Source: an uncultured Gemella sp. (GTDB lineage Bacteria; Bacillota; Bacilli; Staphylococcales; Gemellaceae). From it: 49,712 nt of DNA. Each line of letters opens with the position of its first letter. Position 1 is the first letter of the stretch. The notes beneath the pieces are model-generated. The model did no database searches and had not been told where the DNA came from. It was given only the letters and a program-made list of their open reading frames with translations. Positions 20,986 through 31,522 of this stretch are shown here, piece after piece. The stretch covers positions 1-49,712 of the forward strand of contig CAKMQF010000113.1 of the NCBI GenBank assembly GCA_927911745.1. Direction: 5' to 3'. Position numbers and translations under genes: made by a program.

Positions 20986-22433
20986 CTATTTACTAAACAC
21001 CCAAGCTTGAGCAAGGTTGTTTTTTATATCATTTTCTGTAAAACCATTGTAACTTGTAAGTTTAACATCATCGTCATTCGGATCATTTATATAGAATTTA
21101 TCGTCTTCAAAACCACGAATAACTTTATATGTTACTCTGTCACCAAATACTCCAGATTTTAGTCTAACAAGTATAGGTTTATTATCTCTTAAGGCATTTT
21201 CTAAGTTTTCTACTAATTTATCAGTCTCGATTCGTTCAACTTTTAAGATTATATTTTTTCAGCAAAAGCTGTAATAATCGTAGGTTGAGTTCCTTGATTT
21301 CTGATATAGTACTTATTGCCTGCCCAAGAAGCTAGCTCTTCTACAGTTGCTTCATCTTTACCAATATATTTTGCAATCATCGCAAGCGAGATAATAGCAT
21401 CACCATTATCCTCAATTGTTTTCTTACCATCAAGACCATAAGCTATATTTTTATATGCATCTTGTTTCATATAATACATAGGAACAGAAAGACCTTTTTG
21501 TGGTAAGTTAAGTAACTGTTCTTTTCGTTTCGCATTATAATTATCAATATTAATTAAATAATACAAGTATCCCTCTACACCATCTCTTAACGATTCGATA
21601 AATTGTTTATTAGCTATTTCGTTATTTAATAAATCAACATCAATTTTATTCCCTATATTAGCCGAGATCAATTTCACTTGAGGTAATTTATCACTTAATT
21701 GAGGGAAATTCGCCTGTTTCTCAGATGATGATATCTTCGAAATATAGTGTTCAGAAAGATTTTTTTCAATACTTCTTGCTACAATAGATGATTCTTGTGT
21801 TCCATAGTATACTTTTACACCAAAAACTTCTTTGTTGCTATCATTATTAGTATCAATATCAATTAACATTTCCACTGAGTTTTCTGCAGCAATTTTTAGA
21901 ATATCTTCTTTTGAAGGATACGAATCGTCATTATCTCTTGTTAATATTACTTTTATTCCATCTTTTTCTAATACTTCTTTCAACTGTTTAGCTAGTTTCA
22001 AATTATAAGATTTAGAAGATATTCCTTTATAATCAATCTTCTCTTCTTGTGAATTAACAGGATTCAATAAGACTGAAAAAGAAGCTAATTTTTCCTTATT
22101 TTGATCTTCAGGACTTTTCTGACCAGTTCCTAAAATACTCCAACCTGGTATCCATCCCACAAAACTATCCTTCGTTTTTACTTCATACCAATTTTCAGAT
22201 TTACTTAACATTTCAACATTATCTCCAGCAGTCACTTTTTTTAATGTTGGATAAGTATCATCTGGTCCTGTTCTAATTTCAATTTCTTTTGCAATAGTAA
22301 TATTATTTTCGGAATTAGGTGATAAATTCATTTTTTCACCTATATATGTTACTACGCCTCCTACAACAAATACTAATAACAATATAGATATTACGAATAA
22401 TATTCCATTCTTATTTCTTCTTTTTATTCTCAT
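20986..22433 (-). CDS. LytH-like cell-wall protein: TM, SH3, inactive amidase-3 domain and inactive C39-like domain (frameshifted)
   Basis: About 481 residues. Membrane helix at 10-31; bacterial SH3 domain about 43-102 (EIEIRTGPDDTYPTL, GWIPGWS). An amidase_3-like domain covers about 117-300. The zinc His motif is replaced by SVLLNPVNSQ, the Glu ligand region reads ISSKSYNLKL, and the second His segment reads MLIDIDTNND, so all metal ligands appear lost. A C39-like domain follows. Its GCG-type Cys segment reads DNGDAIISLAMI and its His segment reads VTYKVIRGF, while NDP is kept. The ORF stops at 21249; one more A near 21255 restores NIILKVERIETDK through QAWVFSK to 20986. It lies in rel-dtd-lytH order as in staphylococci, where LytH is an active amidase. 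I infer a pseudoenzyme or scaffold. Confidence 0.78.
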
Positions 22434-22435
22434 AA

Positions 22436-22887
22436 TTATTTTCCTGCTGATAATTTTTCGTAAACAATAGTAATAGGACCATCGTTAACAATATTAACTT
22501 CCATCATTGTTTGAAAATACCAGTCTCTACTGTTACACCTTCTTCTCTCAAAAATTCATTAAATTTTTCGTATAATTCATTAGCTTTTTCCGCACCAGCA
22601 GCACTTGTAAAACTTGGTCTATTACCTTTTTTCGTATCAGCATATAAAGTAAATTGTGAAACTGATAAGATACTTCCTCCAACATCTTTTAGACTCAGGT
22701 TGATTTTATCATTTTCGTCTTCAAATAAGCGTGCTTGTGCTACCTTTTTTGCTAAATATTTTGCATCTTCCTCAGTAGATTCTTTATGAACTCCTACTAA
22801 AAGACAGTATCCTTTATCAATACTACCAACAACTTTATTATCAACACTCACACTAGCTTTTTTAACTTTTTGTAATATAATTTTCAT
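22436..22887 (-). CDS. dtd: D-aminoacyl-tRNA deacylase (frameshifted at the C-terminus)
   Basis: Removes D-amino acids mischarged on tRNA; cytosolic homodimer. The family motif [17 protein letters not shown] lies near residues 77-93, with the start [16 protein letters not shown]. The second active-site motif near the C-terminus would be [17 protein letters not shown]. As given, the frame ends at 22504 after GIFKQ; one more C near 22515 (ttcc for ttc) restores it, giving the usual 150 residues ending at 22436, two bases before the lytH-like start. It sits between rel and the lytH-like gene, the standard Bacillales order. Confidence 0.93.
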
Positions 22888-22895
22888 ATATCCAC

Positions 22896-25075
22896 CTATT
22901 TAACTATTCTTTCTACGCTATATACGTCTTGAATTTGTCGTAATTTTTTTAATCATATAATCGCATTCACTAACATTTTTCACATATATCCCTATCGTAA
23001 TAACACATGTTTTATCAGCTTTCGATTCAGAATTAAGTTTTTTAATCTCAACTCTACTTTCACTTAATGTTAATAGAACGTTTTGCAATAACAGTTCTCT
23101 ATCAAAAGCGTGAATTTGTAGTGTTACACTGTAACGACGTGCATTTAAGCTTTCTACCCATTCAACATCCAATAATCTTGCATGATCCTCTTCACTTAAA
23201 TTTGGACAATTATGTCTATGAACTGTAACTCCTCGACCTTTTGTAATAAAGCCTACTATGTTATCTCCTGGAATTGGTTGACAACATTTAGATAATCTTA
23301 CAAGAATATTATCTACACCTTTAACATAGACACCAGTTTCAGTTACTATTTTTTTATTTTCTTCTGCATTGAAAAGTTTTCTCAATTTTCGCTTGAGTCA
23401 TCTTTTCTTTTCTAATTTTTTCTGTTAATCTTGCAAAGACTTTATTCGCTGTAATTCCACCATATCCTATGGCAACATACATTTCTTCAAGATTAGCAAA
23501 TTTATATTTATTAAGAGCTGTAGCGATATTTTCTTCAGTTAAAACCTCATCTATATCAAAGTTATTAGCTTTAATCTCATCTTTTAATAAGATTTCACCT
23601 TTTACTAAGTTTTCTTCACGAGCTGCTTTTTTGAAGAATGCTTTAATTTTCGACTTAGTCTGAGATGAAGTAGCTATTTCTAACCATGAGCGATTAGGTC
23701 CAGTAGAATTTTTACTAGTACGAATATCACAAATTTCACCAGTTGATAATACATAATCAAATGGCTCGATTTTATCATTTACAGTAGCTCCTACCATCTT
23801 ATTACCAACTTCTGAGTGAATCGCATAGGCAAAGTCAACAATACATGAACCTTTAGGTAATTCAATAATATCACTATTAGGTGTAAAGACATAAATTTTA
23901 TCACTCAATAAATCTACTTTTAATGATTCCATAAAGCTTTCAGCAGTTGCTTCTGTCTCATCATTTTCTGCGATTTTTTGGAACCAGTTTAATTTTTCAT
24001 AGAAGTTATTATTTTTATTAACCTTCTTACCTTCTTTATATGCCCAGTGCGCAGCAATCCCTTTCTCTGCAATTTCATGCATTTCATAAGTTCTAATTTG
24101 AACTTCTAAAGTTTGTCCATCAGGTGCAATTACCGTAGTGTGAAGCGATTGATACATATTAGGTTTTGGCATCGCAATATAGTCTTTAATTCTTCCTGGA
24201 ATAGGTACCCAAAGATTATTTACAAGACCTAAAGTAGCATAACAATCTGCTACGCTATCTACCAAGACACGGACAGCTAGTAAATCATAAATCTGGTCAA
24301 AAGTTTTATTTTGTTTAACCATTTTTTTATAAATACTATAAATATGTTTTGGTCTTCCAGTAACCTGTGCTTTTATATTATTATCAGCTAAAATTGACGT
24401 TATACTAGAGCATGCATTTTTTATACTCTCTTCCCTTGCACTTCTCTTCTGTTTCATCATCCCTACTATTGAAAAATATTGAGATGGATGTAAGTATCTA
24501 AGAGAGGTGTCTTCTAGTTCCCATTTTACTGAACTTATCCCCAATCTATGAGCTAACGGTGCATAAATTTCAAGTGTTTCACTAGAAATTTCACGTTGTT
24601 TTTCCTCACGCATATACTTCATAGTTCTCATATTATGAAGTCTATCTGCTAGTTTAACAAAAATAACTCGTAAATCTTTCGCTATCGATACAAAAAGTTT
24701 CCTATGATTTTCTGCTTGTGATTGCTTTTTAGAACGGAATTTTACCTTATCTAGTTTTGTAACTCCATCGACTATTACCGCTATATCTTCTCCAAATGTT
24801 TCTTTAATATCATCAAACGTATACTTGGTATCTTCTACAACATCATGTAAGAAACCAGCACAAATTGTTGCATAATCTAATTTAAGCTCAGTTAAAATTC
24901 CTGCAACTTGAACTGGGTGTAATATATATGGTTCCCCTGATTTTCTAAATTGTCCTTCGTGAGCAATTTTTGCAAATTCATAAGCTTTTCTTATAATTTT
25001 AATTTGCTCATCTGATAAATATTTACTCGCCATATCTTCTACATTTTCATAACTATATGGATATTCAAGATTCAC
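22896..25075 (-). CDS. rel: Bifunctional (p)ppGpp synthetase/hydrolase Rel (two frame disruptions)
   Basis: Makes and degrades the stringent-response alarmone. Domain order: HD hydrolase ([36 protein letters not shown]), synthetase ([40 protein letters not shown]), TGS ([17 protein letters not shown]), a zinc-finger/conserved-Cys region ([20 protein letters not shown]) and ACT. The frame breaks near 23382 (one A too many, within [11 protein letters not shown]) and near 22942 (one A too many, before [11 protein letters not shown]). The frame is open to 25198, but GTG at 25075 preceded by aggagg gives the correct [14 protein letters not shown] start. About 726 residues. Loss of a real rel would be unusual, so sequencing error is favoured. 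Confidence 0.95.
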
Positions 25076-25220
25076 AGAAATTCCTCCTCTTTCGTAATTT
25101 AATCTACCCTTATAATACCACAAAAACAAGAAAATTTCCCGTATTTTATCAAAATTATTATATTTTTCAACTGTTTTCATGCCATGTACTTTAAACAAAT
25201 ATAAAAAAACAATTTCTAGA

Positions 25221-25257
25221 TATAAAAAATCCTACGTTCAAATTTTGAACTAGGATT
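25221..25257 (-). terminator. Rho-independent terminator of lysP
   Basis: The stem aatccta and gttcaaa with tttgaac and taggatt (25228-25257) follows the lysP stop, with a minus-strand T-rich tail (ttttttata). Confidence 0.88.
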
Positions 25258-25265
25258 AAATTTAA

Positions 25266-26763
25266 TTATTTAGTATCTACATCTTGAGATAAATCAACTT
25301 TATCTAATGGTATCATTTTTGTTTTATATCTAATTTTGTGGTATAGATAGAAGAATAAGAAGATTGGAACTCCCATGTAAGTAGTTAGCATTCCACTCCA
25401 GTTAACTACACCTTTAGTAATAAGTTCAGTATCTTGACCAATAATAACGATGATACATAATACTAAAGCTATGATTGGTCCTACAGGGAACCATTTTGCT
25501 CTATATTTAAGATCATTTAAATCTTTACCTTGAGCGATAAATGCTCTTCTAAATCTATAGTGACTTAACGCAATACCTAACCAAGCGATAAATCCAGTTA
25601 ATCCACTCGCTGCTACGATATAAGTATAAGCGTTAGCACTTGTAAGTTGGATTAAGAAGATTAAGAATACTACTGCAGCTGTTGCGATTAATGAGATAAC
25701 AGGAGTACCGTATTTAGTAACACGACCAAAAATTGGATACGCAAGTTTTTCTTTACTCATCGCATAAAGCATTCTTGTTGATGCATACATACCTGAGTTA
25801 CCAGCTGATAGGATTGATGTTAAGATTACTGCATTCATTACACTTGCTGCTAATGCAAAACCTGCATTTTTTGAAGACAATTGTAAATGGTGATTTAGCA
25901 ATTTCTTCAGCACTTGCAGCACCTAATAAATCTGGTGAAGTATAAGGAATTAATAATCCGATTACTAAGATAGCTAGTACGTAGAAGATTAAAATTCTCC
26001 AGAATACTTGTTTTACAGCTTTTGGAATACTTTTCTCTGGATTTTCACTTTCACCAGCAGTAATACCGATTAACTCAGTACCTTGGAATGAATATCCAGC
26101 AATTAAGAATACTCCAAGAGTTGCAAGGATTTGTCCAGATAATGATGAATCTTCACCAACGAATGGAGCATCACCAATTGTTAAGTTTTTGAATCCAATA
26201 TATTCTCCACCTAAAATACCGAAGATTGTTAAGCATCCAACTACTAAGAAAATGATTACTACTACTACTTTAATAAGTGCAAACCAATATTCACTTTCAC
26301 CATATACTTTAACACTAAGTGAGTTTAAAGCGATAATAATAACTAGGAATAATAAGCTCCAAGCCCAGTGAGGAAGTACTCGCATAGGCTCCCAATAACT
26401 AATAGCTAATGCAGATAATTCTACATCAGCAGCTACTGTAATTACCCAGTTAAACCAATAGTTCCATCCTAAAGCAAATCCTAATGAAGGATCCACATAA
26501 CGTGTAGCATATGTACTAAATGACCCTGATGTAGGAAGATATGTTGCCATTTCCCCTAATGATGTCATTAAGAAATATACCATAAGCCCGATACATAGGT
26601 AAGCTACGATAGCTCCCCCAGGTCCCGCACTTTGAATTGCTTGACCACTTGTCATGAATAATCCACTACCGATACATCCTCCGATAGCAATCATACTAAT
26701 ATGACGTGATCGTAAATTTCTTTTTACTTCTGTTGCATTATTGTTATTGCTGTTGTTTGTCAT
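25266..26763 (-). CDS. lysP: Lysine-specific permease LysP (frameshifted)
   Basis: Twelve-helix APC transporter for lysine uptake, about 498 residues. The start MTNNSNNNNATEVKRNLRSR is followed by the APC motif MIAIGGCIGSGLFMTSG. Then come MTSLGEMATYLPTSGSFSTYATRYVDP and LGWNYWFNWVIT, which match the LysP subgroup closely. GTELIGITAGESENPEKSIP and the later RMLYAMSKEKLAYPIFGRV are also typical. The frame breaks near 25880 (six A where five keep frame: IVFKNAGFALAAS). Start ATG at 26763 has aaggagg; the longer open frame to 26796 is not needed. A lysine riboswitch directly upstream confirms the substrate independently. Confidence 0.95.
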
Positions 26764-26779
26764 AATAAAAACCTCCTTG

Positions 26780-27040
26780 ATAAAATAAAAAAGCATAACC
26801 TCCTACCATATTTGCACGGAGTTATACTTCACATTATCTCTCCAAAACAAGATATTAGTAGCGCAACATAGCCTCACGACTATGACAGTCCTATACTTAG
26901 TTCAATATAGGCCCAACAATATTAACATAGGATTAATATCATTTCGGCGATGTTTCCTTTCAAGTAATATCATCAAGTCCTATACTTTCAATTACCCTAC
27001 TGATAAAAATCGCAACCTCTACCTCACTTACTTTGTGAGG
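26780..27040 (-). promoter_or_regulatory. Lysine riboswitch (L box) with terminator, controlling lysP
   Basis: The minus strand carries L-box landmarks in order: ggtagaggttgcg (27023-27011), agtaggg, gaaagg...cgccgaaatg (near 26955-26940), gggcc, ggactgtca (26893-26885), and ggctatgttgcgctac. It is followed by a terminator stem (aagtataactcc with ggaggttatgctt, one bulge, 26791-26829) and a T-rich tail, then the lysP ribosome binding site. Lysine binding is expected to favour termination and shut off uptake. The 61-codon open frame at 26960-27145 overlaps the element and is not a gene. Confidence 0.9.
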
Positions 27041-27064
27041 TACATATTCAATTAACTGTTTATT

Positions 27065-27093
27065 AGTATAATATACTTTTTTATTGTTGTCAA
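27065..27093 (-). promoter_or_regulatory. Sigma-A promoter of the lysine riboswitch-lysP transcript
   Basis: Minus strand TTGACA (27088-27093), 17-base spacer, TATACT (27065-27070), just upstream of the aptamer. Confidence 0.85.
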
Positions 27094-27197
27094 TAAAAAT
27101 TTTAATTTTTTCTAAAAATTTAATTAAATATTGAATATATTGCACTATATTCTACTTTTATAAGAATAATATTCATTACATCAATACTTTATATATC

Positions 27198-27235
27198 AAA
27201 AAAGAAGGAGCTTAAAACCTCCTTCTTTTTTTAAA
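27198..27235. terminator. Terminator downstream of fbp and the small peptide
   Basis: Perfect 13-bp stem (27198-27210 with 27219-27231, core gaaggag/ctccttc) with A/T tracts on both sides. It ends the leftward fbp transcript and could also stop rightward reads. Confidence 0.88.
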
Positions 27236-27283
27236 AATACTAACAAGTATCTTTTTATATCTAACAGTTTGATAAACAAATGA

Positions 27284-27388
27284 CTAATTAATCATTTTAT
27301 TTTCTTTTCGTTTTTTCAATAGTTTATAATTTGTTATTATTCCTAGTATCATTAAAATTTCTAGTATACTTAATAAAATCTTCATCAT
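27284..27388 (-). CDS. Small single-TM membrane peptide (34 residues), unknown
   Basis: Reads MMKILLSILEILMILGIITN followed by YKLLKKRKENKMIN and a stop. It has one hydrophobic helix (about residues 3-20) with a strongly basic C-terminal tail, and an excellent ribosome binding site (aaggggga) six to eight bases before the double ATG. It lies 47 bases after the reconstructed fbp stop and is followed by a terminator, so it may be the last cistron of the fbp transcript. Size and layout recall type I toxins or small regulatory membrane peptides. No antisense RNA promoter could be confirmed. It is too short for routine gene callers. Confidence 0.55.
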   Translation of the reverse strand: MMKILLSILEILMILGIITNYKLLKKRKENKMIN

Positions 27389-27435
27389 CTCTCCCCCTTT
27401 AATACAAAGAAACTCAGAATATCAATTTATATTAA

Positions 27436-29384
27436 CTAATATCTTTCACAAATTGCCCCTTGACGATATTCTTCTAATAAAATTTTTAATAATTCAATTT
27501 GTTTTTTTATTCTTGCACCGCTATCTGTATCAGCTACTTTTTTTTCGACATAATTTATCTACAACTCTCTTAGTTGAAATAATATCCGTCTCATTTTTGA
27601 TTGACTCTTCTTTACTTTGGAAGATATCATGACTCATTATCTGTAACCCATAAGAATTGTAAGTTAATGTATAACCACCATGACCTGTTGTTTTATGATA
27701 AGCCCTAGACATCCCACCATCAATAACAATCGTTCTACCATTAGCTTTAATCGGATTTTCTCCTTTTGTTTCCTTAACAGGAGTATGCCCATTTATAATG
27801 TGACCTTCACTAGTTAACCCAAACTCATTTAATAACTTAATGCAAAACTCTTCATCATCTCTAAGTTTATAATACGCATTTTTTACTTCTTCATGAGTAG
27901 ATTTATCCTCTATAAAATATCTTTCGAACGTCGTCATATCACATTTACCAAATAATGGAGAGTATCGACCTTGCCATAAGTAAAAGAACAGCCCATTATC
28001 TTCTCTACAACCACAATAAAATATGCTACGAATTTTTTTTATCAAAAAAGTCTAGTAGATTCTTACCTGAGTATTTCTTTCCTCCATAAGAAAATTCCTG
28101 GAAGTTTCCATTCTCATCTACCGGCATGCAACCGTGAAGAAGTAGATTCCCATTATAGCAACAATACATAGCACCTTTATTGATAAATAATTCAACATGT
28201 TTTTTTAATTTTTCACTTGCTATAAATGATTCTTTTAGTCTATTAATAATCTTTTCTTCTTCATCTGTTAATAAATATGGATTTTCTTTATCAACTGTTG
28301 GGAAGTTACATGACGTTAATGGATATTCTTTACCATAGATTTTTACAGTTTCTTTTTCAAAGTCAATTTTGTCTAGTAACGCACGTGATTCCAAATCAAA
28401 CTCAGGATGTTTATCAATAATTTGTTTTTCTAATTTGAATTGAATTATTGCCATAGCTTTATGCATTCTAGCTATTTGCATAATTTCATGCTCACTATAT
28501 TTCAACTCATCATCCTTAGATATTTTTGGTAAAAACTCTTTACAGTGATCATCCTTGTAGTACTTTTCACTAAAGTTTAATAAATTCCTAATAGGAATTC
28601 CATATCTATCTTCTATAATGTCTAAATTATCATATCTTGCACATATTCTGATTACATTTGCTAATGATATTCTGTCTCCAAGATAAGCTCCTATCCATAA
28701 CATATCGTGATTTCCCCATTGAATATCAACAGAATGGTAGTCTAATAATCTATCCATTATTTTATCAGGAAAAGGTCCTCTATCATAGATATCTCCTACA
28801 ATATGTAAATGGTCGATTGTTAACTTGTGGATACTTAATGATAATTCTATAATAAACTTTTCTCCAGCACCTAATTCAATAATATTCTCAAGTATTTTAT
28901 CATAGTAATCATTCTTATCACTACTTTGCATTTTATAAAGTAATTCATCAATAATATACTTGAAATCTTTTGGCAAAATTTTTCTTACTTTCGATCTAGT
29001 ATACTTCCTAGCTGCTACTTGTGTTACTTCTAATAATCGAAGAAGCGTAATTTTTTGAAACTCTTTATAATCACATACATCATATTCTTTTCTTATAAGA
29101 TTTAATTTTTCTTCTGGATAATAAATAATAGTAGCTAAAAGATTTAAATCTTTTCTAGGTAGTCTATTACCAAATACTTCTTTAAGTTTTTCTTTAATAA
29201 TACCCGAACCATTTCTTAAAATGTGATCAAAGGCTTCATATTCTCCATGAATATCACTTAAAAAATGCTCTGTTCCTTTAGGAAGTGTTAATATAGCCTC
29301 TAAATTAATTATTTCCTTAGTTGTTTCATCAATGCTTTGAAAGTTTTCTGCTAATAGTTCTAAATGTTCCTTAGATATTTTCAT
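27436..29384 (-). CDS. fbp: Fructose-1,6-bisphosphatase class III (two frame disruptions)
   Basis: Gluconeogenic phosphatase of the Firmicute-specific class III, about 648 residues when reconstructed. Metallophosphatase motifs are clear: [16 protein letters not shown] near 42, [14 protein letters not shown] near 195, [12 protein letters not shown] near 222, and later [10 protein letters not shown] and [10 protein letters not shown]. The frame breaks in an eight-A run near 28034 ([12 protein letters not shown] needs seven) and in an eight-A run near 27545 ([11 protein letters not shown] needs seven). The protein then ends AICERY at 27436. Both are homopolymer length changes. Ribosome binding site aaaggag. 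A small peptide gene and then a terminator follow. Confidence 0.93.
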
Positions 29385-29510
29385 GCCATTCTCCTTTTTA
29401 TTATTTTCAATTAAATCTTAACACACTTCCTACTTTAATTCAAGAAATGTTACACGCTATCAAGGTATATTTAACAGGTTATTACACATTATTTATCCTG
29501 AGATAAAAAT

Positions 29511-29558
29511 AAAAGAAATATTACACTAACTGTAAAACATTAGTATTATATTTCTTTT
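29511..29558 (-). terminator. Terminator of the esterase/ATP-grasp operon
   Basis: Imperfect stem aaaagaaatatta-actaa with ttagtattatatttctttt, following the ATP-grasp gene stop, with a minus-strand tail rich in T. Confidence 0.7.
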
Positions 29559-29564
29559 ATAAAA

Positions 29565-30727
29565 TTATTTTAATTTCCCTACAAATCTTTCCATCTCTTT
29601 CATCTCTTCAAGAGTGTCAGCAACAAGAACATACATTGTATTTCCTTGTAATTCAGCGAAAGCTTCAGGCATTCTTAATACAGCTTTTAATTTATCTTGA
29701 TATTTATTTCTGATATCTTCATCTGAATGTACATAATCTTTATAATCACGACGCGTTGAAGCTAATCCATATTTTTCATCAACATTTAGCCCATTGAATG
29801 TTCCATTAACAACTTCAGCATACACTCTAAAATAATCTGTTGAATGCGCAAAGTTATACACGTCTACTGCAAATGCTCCTGCTGGACGGTTATTATACTC
29901 AATTGCGATATAATCATCTTTAGTTTTGAAAAATTCAATATGGAAAAATCTCTCTTTCATACCAAATGCTTTTACAGCATTTTTACCATATTCTACTAAT
30001 TTCGGATCTAAATCCTTATCAATATAATAAACCCAATCAAGAGTATTATTATTTAATAAATCTAATGGAGTATGGTAATAAACGATACTAGTGTAGAAAA
30101 CAATATTTCCTTTAGCATCTACTAATCCATCAAAAGTTACGATGTCAGAGTTATCTACAAAAGGCTCTAAGAAATAATGAGTAGTTCCATCCCATTCTTT
30201 TTTGAAATTTTCTACGTCTTTCTTATCTTTAAGCTTATAAGTTGCTGATGCTCCTACTCCATTATCAGGTTTAGCAATTAGTGGAAGTTTTAATTTCTTC
30301 ACACCTTTTTCGATGTCACCTTCTTTTTTCACTAAGAAACCTGGCACTACAGGTACACCTGCTTTTCAAAGTATTTTTTCATCTCTGATTTATGCTTTGT
30401 TTTTTTAAGGTCATGCTCTTTTAAACCAAACACATTAAATTGTGTACGAAGTGCAGCATCTAATTCCATCCAGTGCTCATTTTGTGATTCTATTCTATCA
30501 ATGTGCCCATGTTTGTGATATAAGAATGCAACAGCACGTTTCACTTCATCAACATCATCAAGACTATTAACTCTAAAATACTCAGTTAAAGCTTCTTTAA
30601 GTCTTTGATCAAGTTGTTCATATGGTTCTTCTCCAATTCCAAGTACATTAATCCCTTGATTTTTTAACTCAATAGAAAATTTTTGAAAATTGTGTGGGTA
30701 ATATGGTGATATAACTATGTAATTCAT
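29565..30727 (-). CDS. ATP-grasp family ligase, unknown substrate (frameshifted)
   Basis: About 387 residues. The N-terminal pre-ATP-grasp part starts MNYIVISPYYPHNFQKFSI and has LGIGEEPYEQL. The ATP-grasp core has LPLIAKPDNGVGASATYKL (nucleotide-binding Lys and glycine-rich loop), TFDGLVDAKGNIVFY, and metal/ATP ligands in FHIEFFKTKDDYIAIEYNNRPAGA. Such enzymes join a carboxylate to an amine or thiol through an acylphosphate. The frame breaks near 30364; one more A gives YFEKAGVPVVPGFLVKKEG. It is the last gene after two esterases, all on one strand from a single promoter, so the three probably act on one metabolite. The product cannot be named. Confidence 0.82.
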
Positions 30728-30752
30728 AAATCTTTGTCTCCTCTTAACTTTA

Positions 30753-31491
30753 TTATAAATTTAACTTATCTAAAAAGTATGGCATTTGAATTCTCCACCA
30801 AGGCCAGTCATGAGCAACATCTTCGCCCCATACATCAAACCATGCTGGAATATTCTTTTCTTCAAATGCTCTTTTCAAACTATAAAATGATGGTAATCCA
30901 TCTTGTTCCCATGGACCTAACCCTGTACATACAATAATATCAGCGTTTCTATAGTGATCAATGAACCATCCATCATTTTGATTCCAAATATTATCACTAG
31001 GTGAATTTCTATATATTAACTCATCATTCCATATTCACCTACGAAAAATCTAGCATCATAAACTCCACTAAGTGAAATTACTTTTCCAAATACATCTGGA
31101 TGTTGTAGGAAAATATTAAATGAGTGATATCCTCCCATGCTACATCCAGTAGCCATCATTTGTCCGAACCAACCTGTTTTATGTTTAATAAACGGAATGG
31201 CTTCTTCAATGACATATTTTTCATACTGTGTATGAGCCAATGCTCTGTCATGACCATTTTCCAGTCGCATAACCATGATTCACTATCAACACTCGATAAT
31301 GTGAAAAATTGTACTTTTCCTTCATTTATAAAACTTTCACAAGCATGAATCATACCAAAATCATAATACTCATTGTGTGTTCCACCTGATGACGGAAACA
31401 CAACAATCGGTAATCCTGCATGGCCATACCTATTAAGAACCATTTCTCTTCCTAAATTTCCACTATAATGACTTAAATTCTCTATATTCAA
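30753..31491 (-). CDS. Esterase D/PF00756-like alpha/beta hydrolase (two frame disruptions)
   Basis: About 247 residues. The N-terminal REMVLNRYGHAGLPIVVFPSSGG is typical of the COG4947 esterases. The nucleophile lies in MATGCSMGGYHSFN, and the C-terminal His lies in DVWGEDVAHDWPWWR. The frame is broken near 31257 (one A short, giving WKNGHDRALAHTQYEKY) and near 31030 (one A short, giving EYGNDELIYRNSP). It ends PYFLDKLNL at 30753. A TTG start at 31491 is preferred over the ATG at 31506 because ggagg sits eight bases before the TTG. No signal peptide. It is paired with a second esterase and an ATP-grasp ligase. Confidence 0.82.
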
Positions 31492-31522
31492 TACTAAAAC
31501 CTCCATTTTCTAAAAAATTCTA

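Noticed and set aside
26960..27145. 61-codon open frame on the minus strand
   Set aside because: It overlaps the lysine riboswitch aptamer and promoter, has no convincing ribosome binding site, and its sequence is explained by the RNA.
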